Source: Sphingobacterium prati (GTDB lineage Bacteria > Bacteroidota > Bacteroidia > Sphingobacteriales > Sphingobacteriaceae). From it: 64,000 bases of DNA. The notes beneath the pieces were generated by a model. That model was not told the DNA's origin. It worked only from the letters and a program-made list of their open reading frames with translations, and searched no databases. The DNA lies in the NCBI RefSeq assembly GCF_013167215.1, contig NZ_JABJWY010000035.1, positions 393,854-457,853 on the forward strand, written 5' to 3'. The translations under genes and the position numbers were made by a program. Below, in pieces: positions 33,929 through 43,010 of the stretch (its first letter is position 1; the number at the start of each line of letters is the position of its first letter).

Positions 33929-35395
33929 ATGGATTATACGAAGATTACAACATTTGGTGCATTGAAAGCTTCAGGTTACAAACCGAAGACGATAAAAGAA
34001 GAATTACGGCAAAATCTGATTGCAAAGATAAGCAAAGGAGAAACTGTGTTTACAGGCGTATATGGCTATGAGGACACGGTTATTCCCGAACTCGAAAGAG
34101 CTATTCTCTCCAAACACAATATTAATTTCCTTGGACTCCGTGGTCAGGCTAAGACACGTTTAGCACGGCTTATGGTTAATCTCCTGGATGAGTATGTGCC
34201 AATGGTACAAGGCTCAGAGATCAATGATGATCCCTATCAACCTATATCCCGGTATGCAATGGAACTTTTGAAGGAAAGCGGTGATGATACAGCAATAAAC
34301 TGGCTTCATAGAAGTGACCGTTTTGCCGAAAAACTTGCTACACCAGATGTGACTGTAGCTGATTTAATCGGCGATGTAGATCCTATCAAAGCGGCCAATT
34401 TGAGATTGAGCTATGCCGATGATCGCGTGATTCATTTTGGCATGATTCCACGCGCAAATCGCTCGATATTTGTTATCAATGAACTGCCCGACCTTCAAGC
34501 CCGGATTCAAGTTGCACTTTTTAATATATTGCAAGAGGGGGACATCCAGATTCGCGGATTTAAGTTGCGCCTTCCGTTAGATATACAGTTTGTGTTTACC
34601 GCCAATCCGGAAGATTATACCAATAGAGGAAGTATTGTGACGCCGCTGAAGGACCGGATAGGATCACAGATCTTAACACATTATCCTACGTCAATAGAGA
34701 TAGCGAAGGCAATTACTGCTCAAGAGGCTAATTTAGAAGCCGCACAAAAGGAACATATATACGTTCCTGAACTGGCGCGTGAGTTAATCGAACAGATCAG
34801 TTTTGAGGCTCGAGATAGTGAGTATGTTGACGAGAAAAGCGGTGTCAGCGCACGTATGAGCATTACAGCGTTCCAAAACTTATTAAGTAGTGCTGAATTG
34901 CGCATGCTCAGAAATAACATTGGATCGACCGCTGTACGCCTAAGTGATTTTATGGGGATCGTGCCAGCAATAACGGGTAAAGTGGAGCTCGTTTACGAAG
35001 GCGAACAAGAAGGTGCAGCTACTGTCGCTATGCAGTTAATCGAAAATGCTGTAAAGAGTTTATTCCCCATCTTGTTTCCCAAAGTCGAGAAACTGGAAAA
35101 AGAAAACGAACGCTATCCGTATGATGATATTGTGCGTTGGTTCTCAGAGTCGGAGGGTATTGAACTGTCCGACGAACTCTCTGAAACAGATTACAGGCTT
35201 GTGTTGGATAAAGTGACACCAATCCACGCATTGATACAGCAATACCAGCCTCAAACAAAGCCCGAAGATCAATATTTTCTAATTGAATTTATACTTTGGG
35301 GATTATCCCTAAACAACAAATTAAGTAAATATAGACTAGGCAATGGTCTTCAGTTTCAAGACAACTTTCATGGATATCTGAGAAACAATTTTTAG
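33929..35395 (+). CDS. MoxR/ChlI-like AAA+ ATPase
   Basis: 488 residues related to the magnesium-chelatase ChlI/MoxR branch of AAA+ proteins. Walker A is GLRGQAKT (69-76, K75-T76), the Walker B-like strand is IFVINELPDL (180-189), sensor 1 is in TANPEDYTNRG (224-234), and KDR (241-243) may supply the arginine finger. The Walker B Asp is replaced by Asn184 with Glu185 retained, which I believe is also found in related Bacteroidota and actinobacterial proteins, so it may be a family feature. It works with the VWA protein upstream. The length and helical C-terminus fit the family. Confidence 0.9.
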   Translation: MDYTKITTFGALKASGYKPKTIKEELRQNLIAKISKGETVFTGVYGYEDTVIPELERAILSKHNINFLGLRGQAKTRLARLMVNLLDEYVPMVQGSEINDDPYQPISRYAMELLKESGDDTAINWLHRSDRFAEKLATPDVTVADLIGDVDPIKAANLRLSYADDRVIHFGMIPRANRSIFVINELPDLQARIQVALFNILQEGDIQIRGFKLRLPLDIQFVFTANPEDYTNRGSIVTPLKDRIGSQILTHYPTSIEIAKAITAQEANLEAAQKEHIYVPELARELIEQISFEARDSEYVDEKSGVSARMSITAFQNLLSSAELRMLRNNIGSTAVRLSDFMGIVPAITGKVELVYEGEQEGAATVAMQLIENAVKSLFPILFPKVEKLEKENERYPYDDIVRWFSESEGIELSDELSETDYRLVLDKVTPIHALIQQYQPQTKPEDQYFLIEFILWGLSLNNKLSKYRLGNGLQFQDNFHGYLRNNF

Positions 35396-35791
35396 TAAAC
35401 TGACAGGGAAGGTTACTAAGATGCAAGGCTTCACATCAAGGAAGTTTTGACCTAATTTATCCAAGCAGGACTTAATGGATTCTCTGAAACAGGAGCAAGA
35501 TAACTCAATTTAGTAAAAAGTTATCTTGCTTTCCTTTGCTAGGCGAATGCCAATGTAAAAGCTAATTTCGAAAACAATATAGTCTTTAATTGTTGGTCAG
35601 ATTGTAAAATACAATTCACCTAAGTTTACTGGTTATTTTATATTGATCAGGTAACGGAAAAATGGAAAGGAAGTAAGCCCCTCATATTAGCTTTGCAGAA
35701 CTAACATATAATATTTAAAATTGTAACCTTTTTTGCTTAGCCATACTCAATTGTTTTAGAAGCATAGGTTTAACCCTTACAAATAAATCAA
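35396..35791. other. Intergenic region, 396 bases, with terminator and ECF-type promoter candidate
   Basis: Contains the terminator at 35494-35530 and, near 35722, TGTAACC, which resembles ECF sigma -35 boxes in Bacteroidota, with CATACTC 13 bases later. The spacing is short, so this is a weak candidate for autoregulation by the sigma factor downstream. Confidence 0.35.
35494..35530 (+). terminator. Terminator behind the AAA gene
   Basis: A perfect 12-bp stem AGCAAGATAACT (35494-35505 with 35519-35530) and a 13-base loop, followed by TTCCTTT. Confidence 0.65.
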
Positions 35792-36181
35792 ATGGAAACT
35801 ATACAACTAAAACAAAATGTCCAACTCGTTTTCAATATTTTAAAACTTACTTTTACCATCGTTCCTGTGGTAGCGGGATTTGATAAGTTCACACATATAC
35901 TGTGTGACTGGACACAGTATATCAATCCTTCTATTCTCGGTATGCTACCTTTTTCAGGGACGACATTTATGATAATTGTTGGGATTATTGAAATTATCGC
36001 TGGGATTTTAGTATTTGTAAAACCTAGTGTAGGAGGTTTAATAGTCTCAGCATGGCTAATTTTAATTGCATTGACATTACTAGCTGGCTGGAATTTTGCG
36101 GATATTGCCGTGAGGGATTTAGTAATGGCAATTTCAGCTTTTTCTATGACGAGATTAGCTTCGATCACTGATAATAGATGA
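35792..36181 (+). CDS. DoxX-like small membrane protein
   Basis: 129 residues with about four hydrophobic segments (residues about 14-33, 48-75, 79-99, 103-118) and no signal peptide. The TFTIVPVVAGFDKFTHILCDWTQYI and VGIIEIIAGILVFVKP stretches resemble DoxX-type proteins. Its TGA overlaps the ATG of the sigma factor gene by ATGA, so translation is coupled. Function unknown. The coupling suggests it takes part in controlling or being controlled by the sigma factor, which is inference. Confidence 0.7.
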   Translation: METIQLKQNVQLVFNILKLTFTIVPVVAGFDKFTHILCDWTQYINPSILGMLPFSGTTFMIIVGIIEIIAGILVFVKPSVGGLIVSAWLILIALTLLAGWNFADIAVRDLVMAISAFSMTRLASITDNR

Positions 36182-36843
36182 AAACAGACGTAAAATATAC
36201 TGATAAGGAATTAATTGAAAAGGTTCTGAATAAAGAAACAGCTATTTTTGAATTAATTATTCGGCGGAATAATCCGTACTTGTACCGGATCGGGAGAATG
36301 TATCGTTTTAACCATGAAGATACACAAGACCTGATGCAAGATACCTATATCGAAGCATTTACTCATCTTCATCAATTTGAAGGCAGGTCAACTTTCCGTA
36401 CCTGGATCTCCAAAATAATGCTGCATCAATGCTATCGTAAGACCCAAAAATGGTATTCAAAACACATGGAGTCGCTTGAAAATAACTGTCAGGTTATTGA
36501 AAATTTTCATAATACCGAAACGTCAAATATTGTGATAAACAGAGAACTAAATTCAGTGATTGAAAAAAGTCTGCTCAATATTCCGGAGGAGTATAGGACT
36601 GCATTTACGCTAAGAGAAATCAATGGATTAAGCGTTCATGAGACAGCAGAACTTTTAGAAATCAGCGAAAGTAATGTGAAAGTCCGTGTAAATAGGGCTA
36701 AAGCCTATTTGCGAAAGGAAATTGAAAAGTTTTATCTCAAAGAAGAAATTTTTGGATTTAATCTGATCTACTGTGATGCTATGGTATCGCGTGTGATGCA
36801 TAAAATTAAGGAAATATCCCCAGTTATTTCTGTTAAATTTTAA
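36178..36843 (+). CDS. ECF-type RNA polymerase sigma factor
   Basis: 221 residues with sigma region 2 (YLYRIGRMYRFNHEDTQDLMQDTYIEAFTHLHQFEGRSTFRTWISKIMLHQC) and region 4 (LNIPEEYRTAFTLREINGLSVHETAELLEISESNVKVRVNRAKAYLR), spacing as in ECF factors. After region 4 there is an extra about 45-residue tail with a Cys (EEIFGFNLIYCDAMVSRVMHKIKEI), seen in some Bacteroidota ECF groups. No anti-sigma factor gene is adjacent. The only partner is the DoxX-like membrane protein whose gene overlaps by ATGA. It redirects RNA polymerase to an unknown regulon. Confidence 0.9.
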   Translation: MKTDVKYTDKELIEKVLNKETAIFELIIRRNNPYLYRIGRMYRFNHEDTQDLMQDTYIEAFTHLHQFEGRSTFRTWISKIMLHQCYRKTQKWYSKHMESLENNCQVIENFHNTETSNIVINRELNSVIEKSLLNIPEEYRTAFTLREINGLSVHETAELLEISESNVKVRVNRAKAYLRKEIEKFYLKEEIFGFNLIYCDAMVSRVMHKIKEISPVISVKF

Positions 36844-37130
36844 GGAACAAAAAATAAAGAAATTTCTCCGTTTTTTACTCTTGGCTCCCTTTCGACATCA
36901 CGTGCGTATCGGTTAAACAGCCGTTTTAAATCGATGATGAAACACTGAGCGCTCATCATTGTTGGTCTTTCAATCAGCTGATGCAAGACAAAATGTTGTT
37001 GTTTCCGAGAAGCCGAAATTATTAGATAGTGGTAATCAATGTGTAATTTGTTGTAAAGCTTTTGCTGGCCGGTACGATCTTTTTTCTTGATGAAAGGGCA
37101 AACCCTCTTTGTTTCCGGTTGTTCTATCAA
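36840..37130 (-). CDS. Uncertain small hypothetical protein
   Basis: 96 residues, basic at first (KRVCPFIKKKDRTGQQKLYNKLHIDYHYLIISASRKQQH), with no family recognised and no signal peptide. It overlaps the sigma gene's last bases by four on the opposite strand. The upstream region is AT-rich. Composition is protein-like but support is weak. It may be spurious. Confidence 0.3.
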   Translation of the reverse strand: MIEQPETKRVCPFIKKKDRTGQQKLYNKLHIDYHYLIISASRKQQHFVLHQLIERPTMMSAQCFIIDLKRLFNRYARDVEREPRVKNGEISLFFVP

Positions 37131-37225
37131 AGCAGAATAGGATGTGATAAAAAAACAAATATTCGGCGAGAAAGGGCATCAATAAATCGATGTTATAAAA
37201 TTGTTATCGATAAACATTAAGAGAA

Positions 37226-37837
37226 ATGGATCAGTTAAGCTTATTTGAAAATGAAGGATATAATTTTCCCGAAGAGCTACTGCACTTCGAGCCGACATTC
37301 CTTTCGCAAGAAGCAGCAGATGATCTGTTTAATTTGTTGATGAGGGAAGTACCTTGGCAGCAGACTTCAAAAAAGATGTACGATCGAAGGATACTGACAC
37401 CGAGGTTGACTGCTTGGTATGGTGACGAGCGTAAGACCTATCAAATAAGTGGGAAAACCATTTTTGTGAACCCTTGGCTTACGGCTTTAAAGGAATTGAA
37501 AGTACAGATTGAAGAACAATTCCAGTGCACTTTCAATACAGTCCTATTGAATTTATATCGTGACAACAATGATTCTGTTGCCTGGCACCGCGACAGAGAG
37601 AGTGAACTGGGTAACAAACCTGTCATCGGATCGGTAAGCCTTGGACAGGCCCGCAATTTTGATTTTCGAAAAGTCGACGATCATACAAAGAAATATTCGC
37701 TGCTTTTAAAACATGGATCATTATTGCTTATGAAAGGCCATCTACAAGAAAAGTGGGAGCATTGTATCGCAAAATCTTCAAAAAAAATGAAAGCCCGTGT
37801 TAACCTAACCTTTCGTTTAATCACAGAAACCAATTGA
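37226..37837 (+). CDS. alkB: AlkB-type alpha-ketoglutarate-dependent dioxygenase
   Basis: 203 residues, similar in size to bacterial AlkB/ALKBH2-type enzymes that demethylate N-alkylated bases using Fe(II), oxygen and 2-oxoglutarate. The iron ligands are H121 and D123 in WHRDRESELG and H179 in WEHCI. The 2-oxoglutarate-binding motif RVNLTFR (191-197) is intact. TPRLTAWYGD (58-67) and VLLNLYRDNNDSVAWH also fit. Cytoplasmic. It is a single gene and no ada homologue lies beside it. Confidence 0.93.
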   Translation: MDQLSLFENEGYNFPEELLHFEPTFLSQEAADDLFNLLMREVPWQQTSKKMYDRRILTPRLTAWYGDERKTYQISGKTIFVNPWLTALKELKVQIEEQFQCTFNTVLLNLYRDNNDSVAWHRDRESELGNKPVIGSVSLGQARNFDFRKVDDHTKKYSLLLKHGSLLLMKGHLQEKWEHCIAKSSKKMKARVNLTFRLITETN

Positions 37838-38070
37838 TATGCTGTCTTTATTTACCCAATGGCAACCCTTTCCCAGATCCGAAATTCGATTACAAAATGG
37901 CCTGGATTAGGCAGGAGGCTCGAGCGTGCCCAAATAATGAACCGACCGATCAAGTATACGTACTTTTACTGCAACTAGCTATTTTTACCCAAAATATAAT
38001 TTGTGACAACCTTTCCTTTTTTTATACTGTTCAATCTTCGAATAGTTTGAAAACTTAAACTGAAAAATAT

Positions 38071-38280
38071 ATGAAAAAGATTGGTTTATTGATATTAGCC
38101 GCCTCCCTTGGACTGTTGGGATGTGATAATAGTAGCAACAAAGGGAATGAAGCAAATGGTAGCTATGACTCTTCAACTAGCGTTGACGAGGGGCATATAG
38201 GTGTAACTTCCAATGATTCTCTAGGAAGGGATAGTACCGATTCCTTACAAAGGCAACCTTCTCCGGCTAAACCCGATTAA
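38071..38280 (+). CDS. Small lipoprotein
   Basis: 69 residues with a lipobox (LGLLGCDN, Cys18) after a hydrophobic signal. The mature part is a disordered Ser/Asp/Asn-rich tail (SSNKGNEANGSYDSSTSVDEG, DSLGRDSTDSL). Such small lipoproteins in Bacteroidota often have no known function. The MscS-type gene starts 11 bases after its stop, so the two are probably cotranscribed. Confidence 0.7.
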   Translation: MKKIGLLILAASLGLLGCDNSSNKGNEANGSYDSSTSVDEGHIGVTSNDSLGRDSTDSLQRQPSPAKPD

Positions 38281-38291
38281 AGAACAGAGAT

Positions 38292-40463
38292 GTGAAGCTA
38301 AAAAAGAATATGCTAAAGGATATAAGTTCTATAATTTGCCCAGTACTAAGGCTAAGTTGGATATTCCAGCTTAGCTTCTTTTTTTCTATTGTTTCCGCCC
38401 AACATCCCGATTCTATCTCCAGGTCTACTGATTCGGTAAGTATCCGTGATTCATTGCCCAACAATCCGCTTGCCACCACAAGAACTTATTTGGAGCAGTG
38501 GCGTACGGAGTTAGATCAATATTATACAACTTTTGACAGCGTCAAACGCGGGGTCGCCTGGCAGCGACGTGAGGCGAATAAAGCAGCGCCAGCGCAAGTT
38601 CAAAGCTATATCCACAAGATGAAGCCAGCCGTCGTAACTTTGCGCGGAAAAGTAAACGTTCTTCGTAAGCAGACCGTGCCGCAAGACTCAACAGCATCGG
38701 CGTGGAAAACTGTCCAGGATAGTGTAACTACTTTAGAGCGGGATATTGAATCGCTGCTACTGGATATGGAGGATTTAAGTACCAAAACGCAGCAACAGCA
38801 AAAAGTTGTTCAGACGCAGCAAAGTATGGTATTTTGGTATCGCTGGAAAAATATTATACAAAAGAATCTGGAGCAGGATGGCCTATCGCAACGTTATTAT
38901 GATAGCGCATGGGACGGACGTTTTTTACTCGTGATTTTGGGTATAGCTTATTTTTACTGGCTTTATCAAATGCGCAAGCGCGCAATCGGGGCAGGAGAGA
39001 AACTCCCGTTGCATAGAAACCAACCTTGGTGGATACCTATTCTTAAATTCGCTGTTTTCTTTCTGATTCTTTTGCCGCTCACATCCTTTAGAGTACCGGT
39101 ACTTGTACTGGAATTGAGTTATTTGCTGATTTTTGGCTTTTTGTATCTGCTGATTCGTTCTGAGCTATCTGATTCCAAAATCAAAATGATGCAGTTTGCC
39201 TTCTTTTATTACATCGCCTTGCTTATCGCTAATTCAGTCTTAGATAACGATTGGATAACGCGGGCTGCTGTCATATTGGTCAATTTGGCTGGGGTCCGTC
39301 TACTGTGGACATTAGGACAGAAAACTGACGGAGAAGTCCCATTTGATCATCTTCGCCCCCTTGCCCGTTGGGGACTAGTTGTCGTAAGTATATTAGCTGT
39401 CATTTTTAATGTATTCGGATTTTTAAATTTGGCTCGTACATGCAGTATAGCTGCTGGAGTAGGGTTTTTACAGGCATTATCCTTGCCTGCTTTTCGGAAT
39501 ATGTTGTCCCATGATTTGCTTAATTCATATGAGAATGCGAAAGAAGGCCGTTTTATCAACCGATTTGATAAGCAAAAGATGATCGCGGCGCTTCATCGCG
39601 TGATTGGGCTTTTTGCTACTATTCTAGTCATTATCGTTTGGGCAAATACCTTACATATTACGAGTGAAGTCCGCCGACTTTTTGATCGCTTACTGCATAG
39701 CAATCATACAATTGGAAGTATTACTTATTCCTATGGCGATGTGCTCTTGGCCTTAGTTGTTGTATGGACAGCCAACTGGATTCAAAAGAATTTAAAAGAC
39801 CTGCTTGATCAGCCAGAAGCAAAGGCAAATCAACGGCGAACGGCACTATTGCCTCTTGTGCGTGTCTTCATTTTTATCGTTGGTTTTCTAATAGGAATCC
39901 GTATTTTAGGGCTAGGAGTTGATAAACTCACTGTTATCCTGGGGGCGCTGAGTGTTGGTATAGGTTTAGGCTTACAAAATATTATTAATAATTTTGTATC
40001 CGGAGTGATCTTGGTTTTTGAGCGTCCTTTTAAAGTTGGCGATTATGTGGAGCTGGCCGACAAAAAAGGGCAAGTAATGCAGGTAGGCATCCGATCTAGC
40101 ACCTTACTTACTGATCAGGGATCGCAGGTGATTATCCCGAATGGAGATCTCCTATCGGGACGCTTGGTCAATTGGACATTTGAAGAATCAGATATCCGAT
40201 TGAATCTTCAACTCACCATTGTTACAGGGCGCGACATCGCGGAATGGAAAAAGTGGCTGGCAGACACAATCGTGGATTTTCAGGAGATCGACCGCAACCT
40301 TCCGATAAAAGTCCTTACAAAAGATATTACAGCGGATGCCTATGTTGTATCAATTCAAGTTGGCATCCAGAATGTACAGCAAATAGAACGTTTTCGAAGT
40401 AAATTTCTCGAAGCAGTAAAAGTTCAAGCGATGCTTCATGATTCTAAAGTTACCTCAGCATAG
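38292..40463 (+). CDS. Large MscS-family mechanosensitive channel
   Basis: 723 residues. It begins with an export signal (IFQLSFFFSIVSAQ) and a periplasmic coiled-coil-like region (about 50-200), followed by about eight or more membrane helices and a canonical MscS core (LTVILGALSVGIGLGLQNIINNFVSGVILVFERPFKVGDYVEL, then QVGIRSSTLLTDQGSQVIIPNGDLLSGRLVNWTF in the beta domain). This MscK-like architecture opens on membrane tension and releases solutes after osmotic downshock. A GTG at 38292 starts the frame; an ATG at 38310 is possible. The lipoprotein gene precedes it by 11 bases. Confidence 0.92.
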   Translation: MKLKKNMLKDISSIICPVLRLSWIFQLSFFFSIVSAQHPDSISRSTDSVSIRDSLPNNPLATTRTYLEQWRTELDQYYTTFDSVKRGVAWQRREANKAAPAQVQSYIHKMKPAVVTLRGKVNVLRKQTVPQDSTASAWKTVQDSVTTLERDIESLLLDMEDLSTKTQQQQKVVQTQQSMVFWYRWKNIIQKNLEQDGLSQRYYDSAWDGRFLLVILGIAYFYWLYQMRKRAIGAGEKLPLHRNQPWWIPILKFAVFFLILLPLTSFRVPVLVLELSYLLIFGFLYLLIRSELSDSKIKMMQFAFFYYIALLIANSVLDNDWITRAAVILVNLAGVRLLWTLGQKTDGEVPFDHLRPLARWGLVVVSILAVIFNVFGFLNLARTCSIAAGVGFLQALSLPAFRNMLSHDLLNSYENAKEGRFINRFDKQKMIAALHRVIGLFATILVIIVWANTLHITSEVRRLFDRLLHSNHTIGSITYSYGDVLLALVVVWTANWIQKNLKDLLDQPEAKANQRRTALLPLVRVFIFIVGFLIGIRILGLGVDKLTVILGALSVGIGLGLQNIINNFVSGVILVFERPFKVGDYVELADKKGQVMQVGIRSSTLLTDQGSQVIIPNGDLLSGRLVNWTFEESDIRLNLQLTIVTGRDIAEWKKWLADTIVDFQEIDRNLPIKVLTKDITADAYVVSIQVGIQNVQQIERFRSKFLEAVKVQAMLHDSKVTSA

Positions 40464-40554
40464 CGTTTTGCCTATAAAATTATAAGGCTAACCAAACGTC
40501 AAAATACACTTCTTTCTTGCGATATAAGCGATTATGGATTTAAAGAATAAGCAA

Positions 40555-40578
40555 TGGGCTAATATTAAAGTTAGCCCA
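40555..40578. terminator. Hairpin between MscS and acidic protein genes
   Basis: An 8-bp perfect stem TGGGCTAA (40555-40562 with 40571-40578) lies between the convergent ends. No T run, but the position suits a bidirectional stop. Confidence 0.4.
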
Positions 40579-40607
40579 TATGCGGTGTCAGATAATACGA
40601 TGTCGCT

Positions 40608-40952
40608 CTAGATAGTTGTTTCATCTAAGTCTGAGGGTGGTGTCGGAGGCTGGACTGGAAGCCCCTCTGCGTCATTCGCTTCTTCCTGTTCGCCAATTTC
40701 TTGATCATCAATTTCCTGTTCATCAATTTCAGGAAATGCATTTTCGCCCTCAATTCCTACCTCTTCGTCAAAGCCTAAATCATCCTGATCAGGCATTTCG
40801 GGAGCTTCATCGGGTTCGTTTTCAGGAAATTCTTCTTCTGGACTATTTGGTACATCGTTCGGAAGATCCTCAGGACCCGTTGGTGATACAATCGCGAATG
40901 CAATGATCTGCATACCTTGATGCTGATCTTGCGTTATTTGGTTTTTGTTCAT
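40608..40952 (-). CDS. Extremely acidic, Pro/Glu-rich hypothetical protein
   Basis: 114 residues with 35 Asp or Glu and only one Lys and no Arg, so a net charge near -33. After a short N-terminal stretch (MNKNQITQDQHQGMQIIAFAIVSPTG) it is low complexity, with Pro-Glu pairs and a phased IDEQEIDDQEIGEQEE stretch near residue 75. It is predicted to be intrinsically disordered. No family recognised. The frame is complete and well-formed on the minus strand; the overlapping plus-strand frame mirrors the codon pattern and is not real. Confidence 0.55.
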   Translation of the reverse strand: MNKNQITQDQHQGMQIIAFAIVSPTGPEDLPNDVPNSPEEEFPENEPDEAPEMPDQDDLGFDEEVGIEGENAFPEIDEQEIDDQEIGEQEEANDAEGLPVQPPTPPSDLDETTI

Positions 40953-41411
40953 AGTCTATAAATCTTTTTATATAAAGAACCTCACTAAGCCTATTAGAGT
41001 TAACTGATTAACTACGCAATACGAGCCATTTTATACTTGAAATAAAATAGCTGATAATTATTGCATTTGCTGGATATAAATGTGTCTCACTTTCGGGGCA
41101 AAGATATATGCTTGATTTGGGGCATTTGTACTCCTCATCTTGAAATCAAGATGAAAAAATATGAGCATAAGATAGACCTGGGCGCTAAAAGCAATTTCGC
41201 TATATCCACGGAGCGTGTATGTGAATCTATTAGGAGAGCAAATAGTTGATAATGAACTATATGCAATTAGGTGAGCCTTGTTTTTTTGGAAATCATGTCC
41301 TTTGTCCTGTAATATGAAATTGATCCGAAGTTTTCAATAGCTTTGAAGCTTAAAAAAGAACAATAATACACGGCCGTATCCTTATTTGGTGGAAGGCAAT
41401 CACTGGAAATT
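40953..41411. other. Intergenic region, 459 bases
   Basis: A short frame (41150-41247, MKKYEHKIDLGAKSNFAIST...) is too small to support. No hairpin or repeat seen. It includes promoters for the acidic gene on the minus strand. Confidence 0.4.
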
Positions 41412-42497
41412 TCACTTTTCAACCTTTTTAAGAATAAATTCTTTTAGCCTAGACAAAGGTTCGTTAGGAAGCCGTTGTACGTGATTAATACGAATTTTAC
41501 ATCCGCTTTGCTTGACATGAGTAAAAAGTAAGTTGCTATCATACGAAATTTCAAACGGTTGTGATAGTTCGATCGGTTCGCTTATTTTACCTAATACAGC
41601 GTACTCCAATTCCCCATTTGAGGTAAACCTTCTGATGACGCATTTATCCTTGTACGCGGGTCGTATACAAAACCAAGCCCCGTCACCCACACCGCCGAGA
41701 TATTGTGCATCATGAGGTACTGTAGTAGGTTTATAAGAAAAGCTCATTGAGCCAATGCATTTATCATTCGGCAGAAGCTTTGCTTTTTTTAGTTTTACAC
41801 TATCGCCTAGATTCTTCAATAGAAATCCTAGGGACTGCAAGCGATTCATTTTAAAATGCTTTAAACCATGTTCCTTAGTATAAGAATATATCATCCGGTC
41901 ATGTGCTGAATTAACCACATTGCTAATTGGGCTTGCTTTAATTGTTTCGGGAAAATTGATGCTGTGGCTCCAATTGTATCGTATAGACGCGCGTCTCAGC
42001 ATACGTGCAATAAAGCGTGAACAATTATTATTATTATGAGAAATTGCACCATATGGGTAACTCCCTTGACGTACACAGTCGTCACCATAAGTTTTGGCGA
42101 GCATAAAGTTGATGTCACGTGCGATGGAGAAGTAAAGAGTACCCGCCCCATTAAAGACAGATTTCAATGCTTCAAACTGTTCGACAATTTCGTCAAGGTT
42201 AGTGATGTGTTCGTTTTCAAACCTTACCTTTAGATTGATGTCTAAGTGAGGGTCGGAAAATTTGGATCGTGCACGTCCGTATCCCCGAGGTGTAATATAA
42301 CGTCCAAAGTCGTAATAAAGCATTTCACCGGTTTCCCGTTTAATTAAAACGATACCTGTGTGACCGACTTTAAAATTTAAATTCTTTACAATGCCGATTT
42401 TTTTAAAAAACATCATCCATTTTTCGTCTCCACGAATTGTGGCATTTGGCCATGTTAAAATAATGGCTATATCGTTGTAGGTTATATTTGAGTACAT
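41412..42497 (-). CDS. Unknown protein, possible permuted papain-like (NlpC/P60-LRAT-like) hydrolase
   Basis: 361 residues with no signal peptide. Two local motifs stand out: GHTGIVLIKRETGEMLYYDFGRY with His46, and NNNNCSRFIARMLRRA with Cys159. In circularly permuted papain-like (LRAT/NlpC) enzymes the His precedes the Cys as here, and a nearby polar residue completes the site. The rest is beta-rich and unassigned. I think of the Bacteroidota DUF6695-type proteins but cannot confirm. It is the last gene of a four-gene minus-strand run (61-base gap before it). Confidence 0.6.
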   Translation of the reverse strand: MYSNITYNDIAIILTWPNATIRGDEKWMMFFKKIGIVKNLNFKVGHTGIVLIKRETGEMLYYDFGRYITPRGYGRARSKFSDPHLDINLKVRFENEHITNLDEIVEQFEALKSVFNGAGTLYFSIARDINFMLAKTYGDDCVRQGSYPYGAISHNNNNCSRFIARMLRRASIRYNWSHSINFPETIKASPISNVVNSAHDRMIYSYTKEHGLKHFKMNRLQSLGFLLKNLGDSVKLKKAKLLPNDKCIGSMSFSYKPTTVPHDAQYLGGVGDGAWFCIRPAYKDKCVIRRFTSNGELEYAVLGKISEPIELSQPFEISYDSNLLFTHVKQSGCKIRINHVQRLPNEPLSRLKEFILKKVEK

Positions 42498-42558
42498 GGA
42501 ACTTATCTTAAAATTTGAGTTTACGGTAATAGGAATTTTGGTAAGTTGTGTCCAGTCA

Positions 42559-42945
42559 CTATGTGATAAATAGTTTTAAGTTTTCGCACCAAAGGAAAAA
42601 ACGTGTCAGCTCATGTTGGTTCAACCCGTCAAAATGAAAAATTTTATGCGGAAAGGGGAGGGCATTGCAGTATACACCGTCTATTGAGAAAATCAGTACA
42701 AATTTTTTATTAAGGCTGTTTCTCTCTCCAGTATCTGCATCAGGGAAAAAAGATTCTATCGAATCATCCCTACAAATTAAGTACACTATACAATCATATT
42801 GACTCTTAATAACTCGATAATCCTCATTTTTACCCAAATCGGCACGAACATATATCTCATTTCCATTGTTCCATAAAAACTCTGCAATATTGTCGATTAA
42901 AGCTTGTTTTTGCTGATTTTTATCAGTAATCAATAAATATTTCAT
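42559..42945 (-). CDS. Hypothetical protein, alpha/beta
   Basis: 128 residues from the ATG at 42945 (a TTG at 42951 is possible). The pattern of strand-helix-strand units (KYLLITDKNQQKQALIDNIAEFLWNNGNEIYV, YDCIVYLICRDDSIESFFP, KKFVLIFSIDGVYCNALPFP) suggests a Rossmann-like or TIR-like fold, but no family is recognised. It lies between an LpxL-type acyltransferase and the possible papain-like protein in one operon, and may be a companion of the latter. Confidence 0.5.
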   Translation of the reverse strand: MKYLLITDKNQQKQALIDNIAEFLWNNGNEIYVRADLGKNEDYRVIKSQYDCIVYLICRDDSIESFFPDADTGERNSLNKKFVLIFSIDGVYCNALPFPHKIFHFDGLNQHELTRFFLWCENLKLFIT

Positions 42946-43010
42946 TTTCAAATACTTTTAAAACTACACATTTCAAAGCCAGTCCTCGAAAACTGCTTTA
43001 AGAAAAATTG

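Noticed and set aside
37834..38058. Plus-strand frame of 74 codons behind alkB
   Set aside because: Overlaps alkB end and looks non-coding; the real next gene is the lipoprotein at 38071.
40616..40906. Plus-strand frame over the acidic gene
   Set aside because: It mirrors the low-complexity codons of the minus-strand acidic gene and has no start context.
41061..41249. Plus-strand 62-codon frame
   Set aside because: Not protein-like, starts without support; even the inner MKKYEHK part is only 32 residues.
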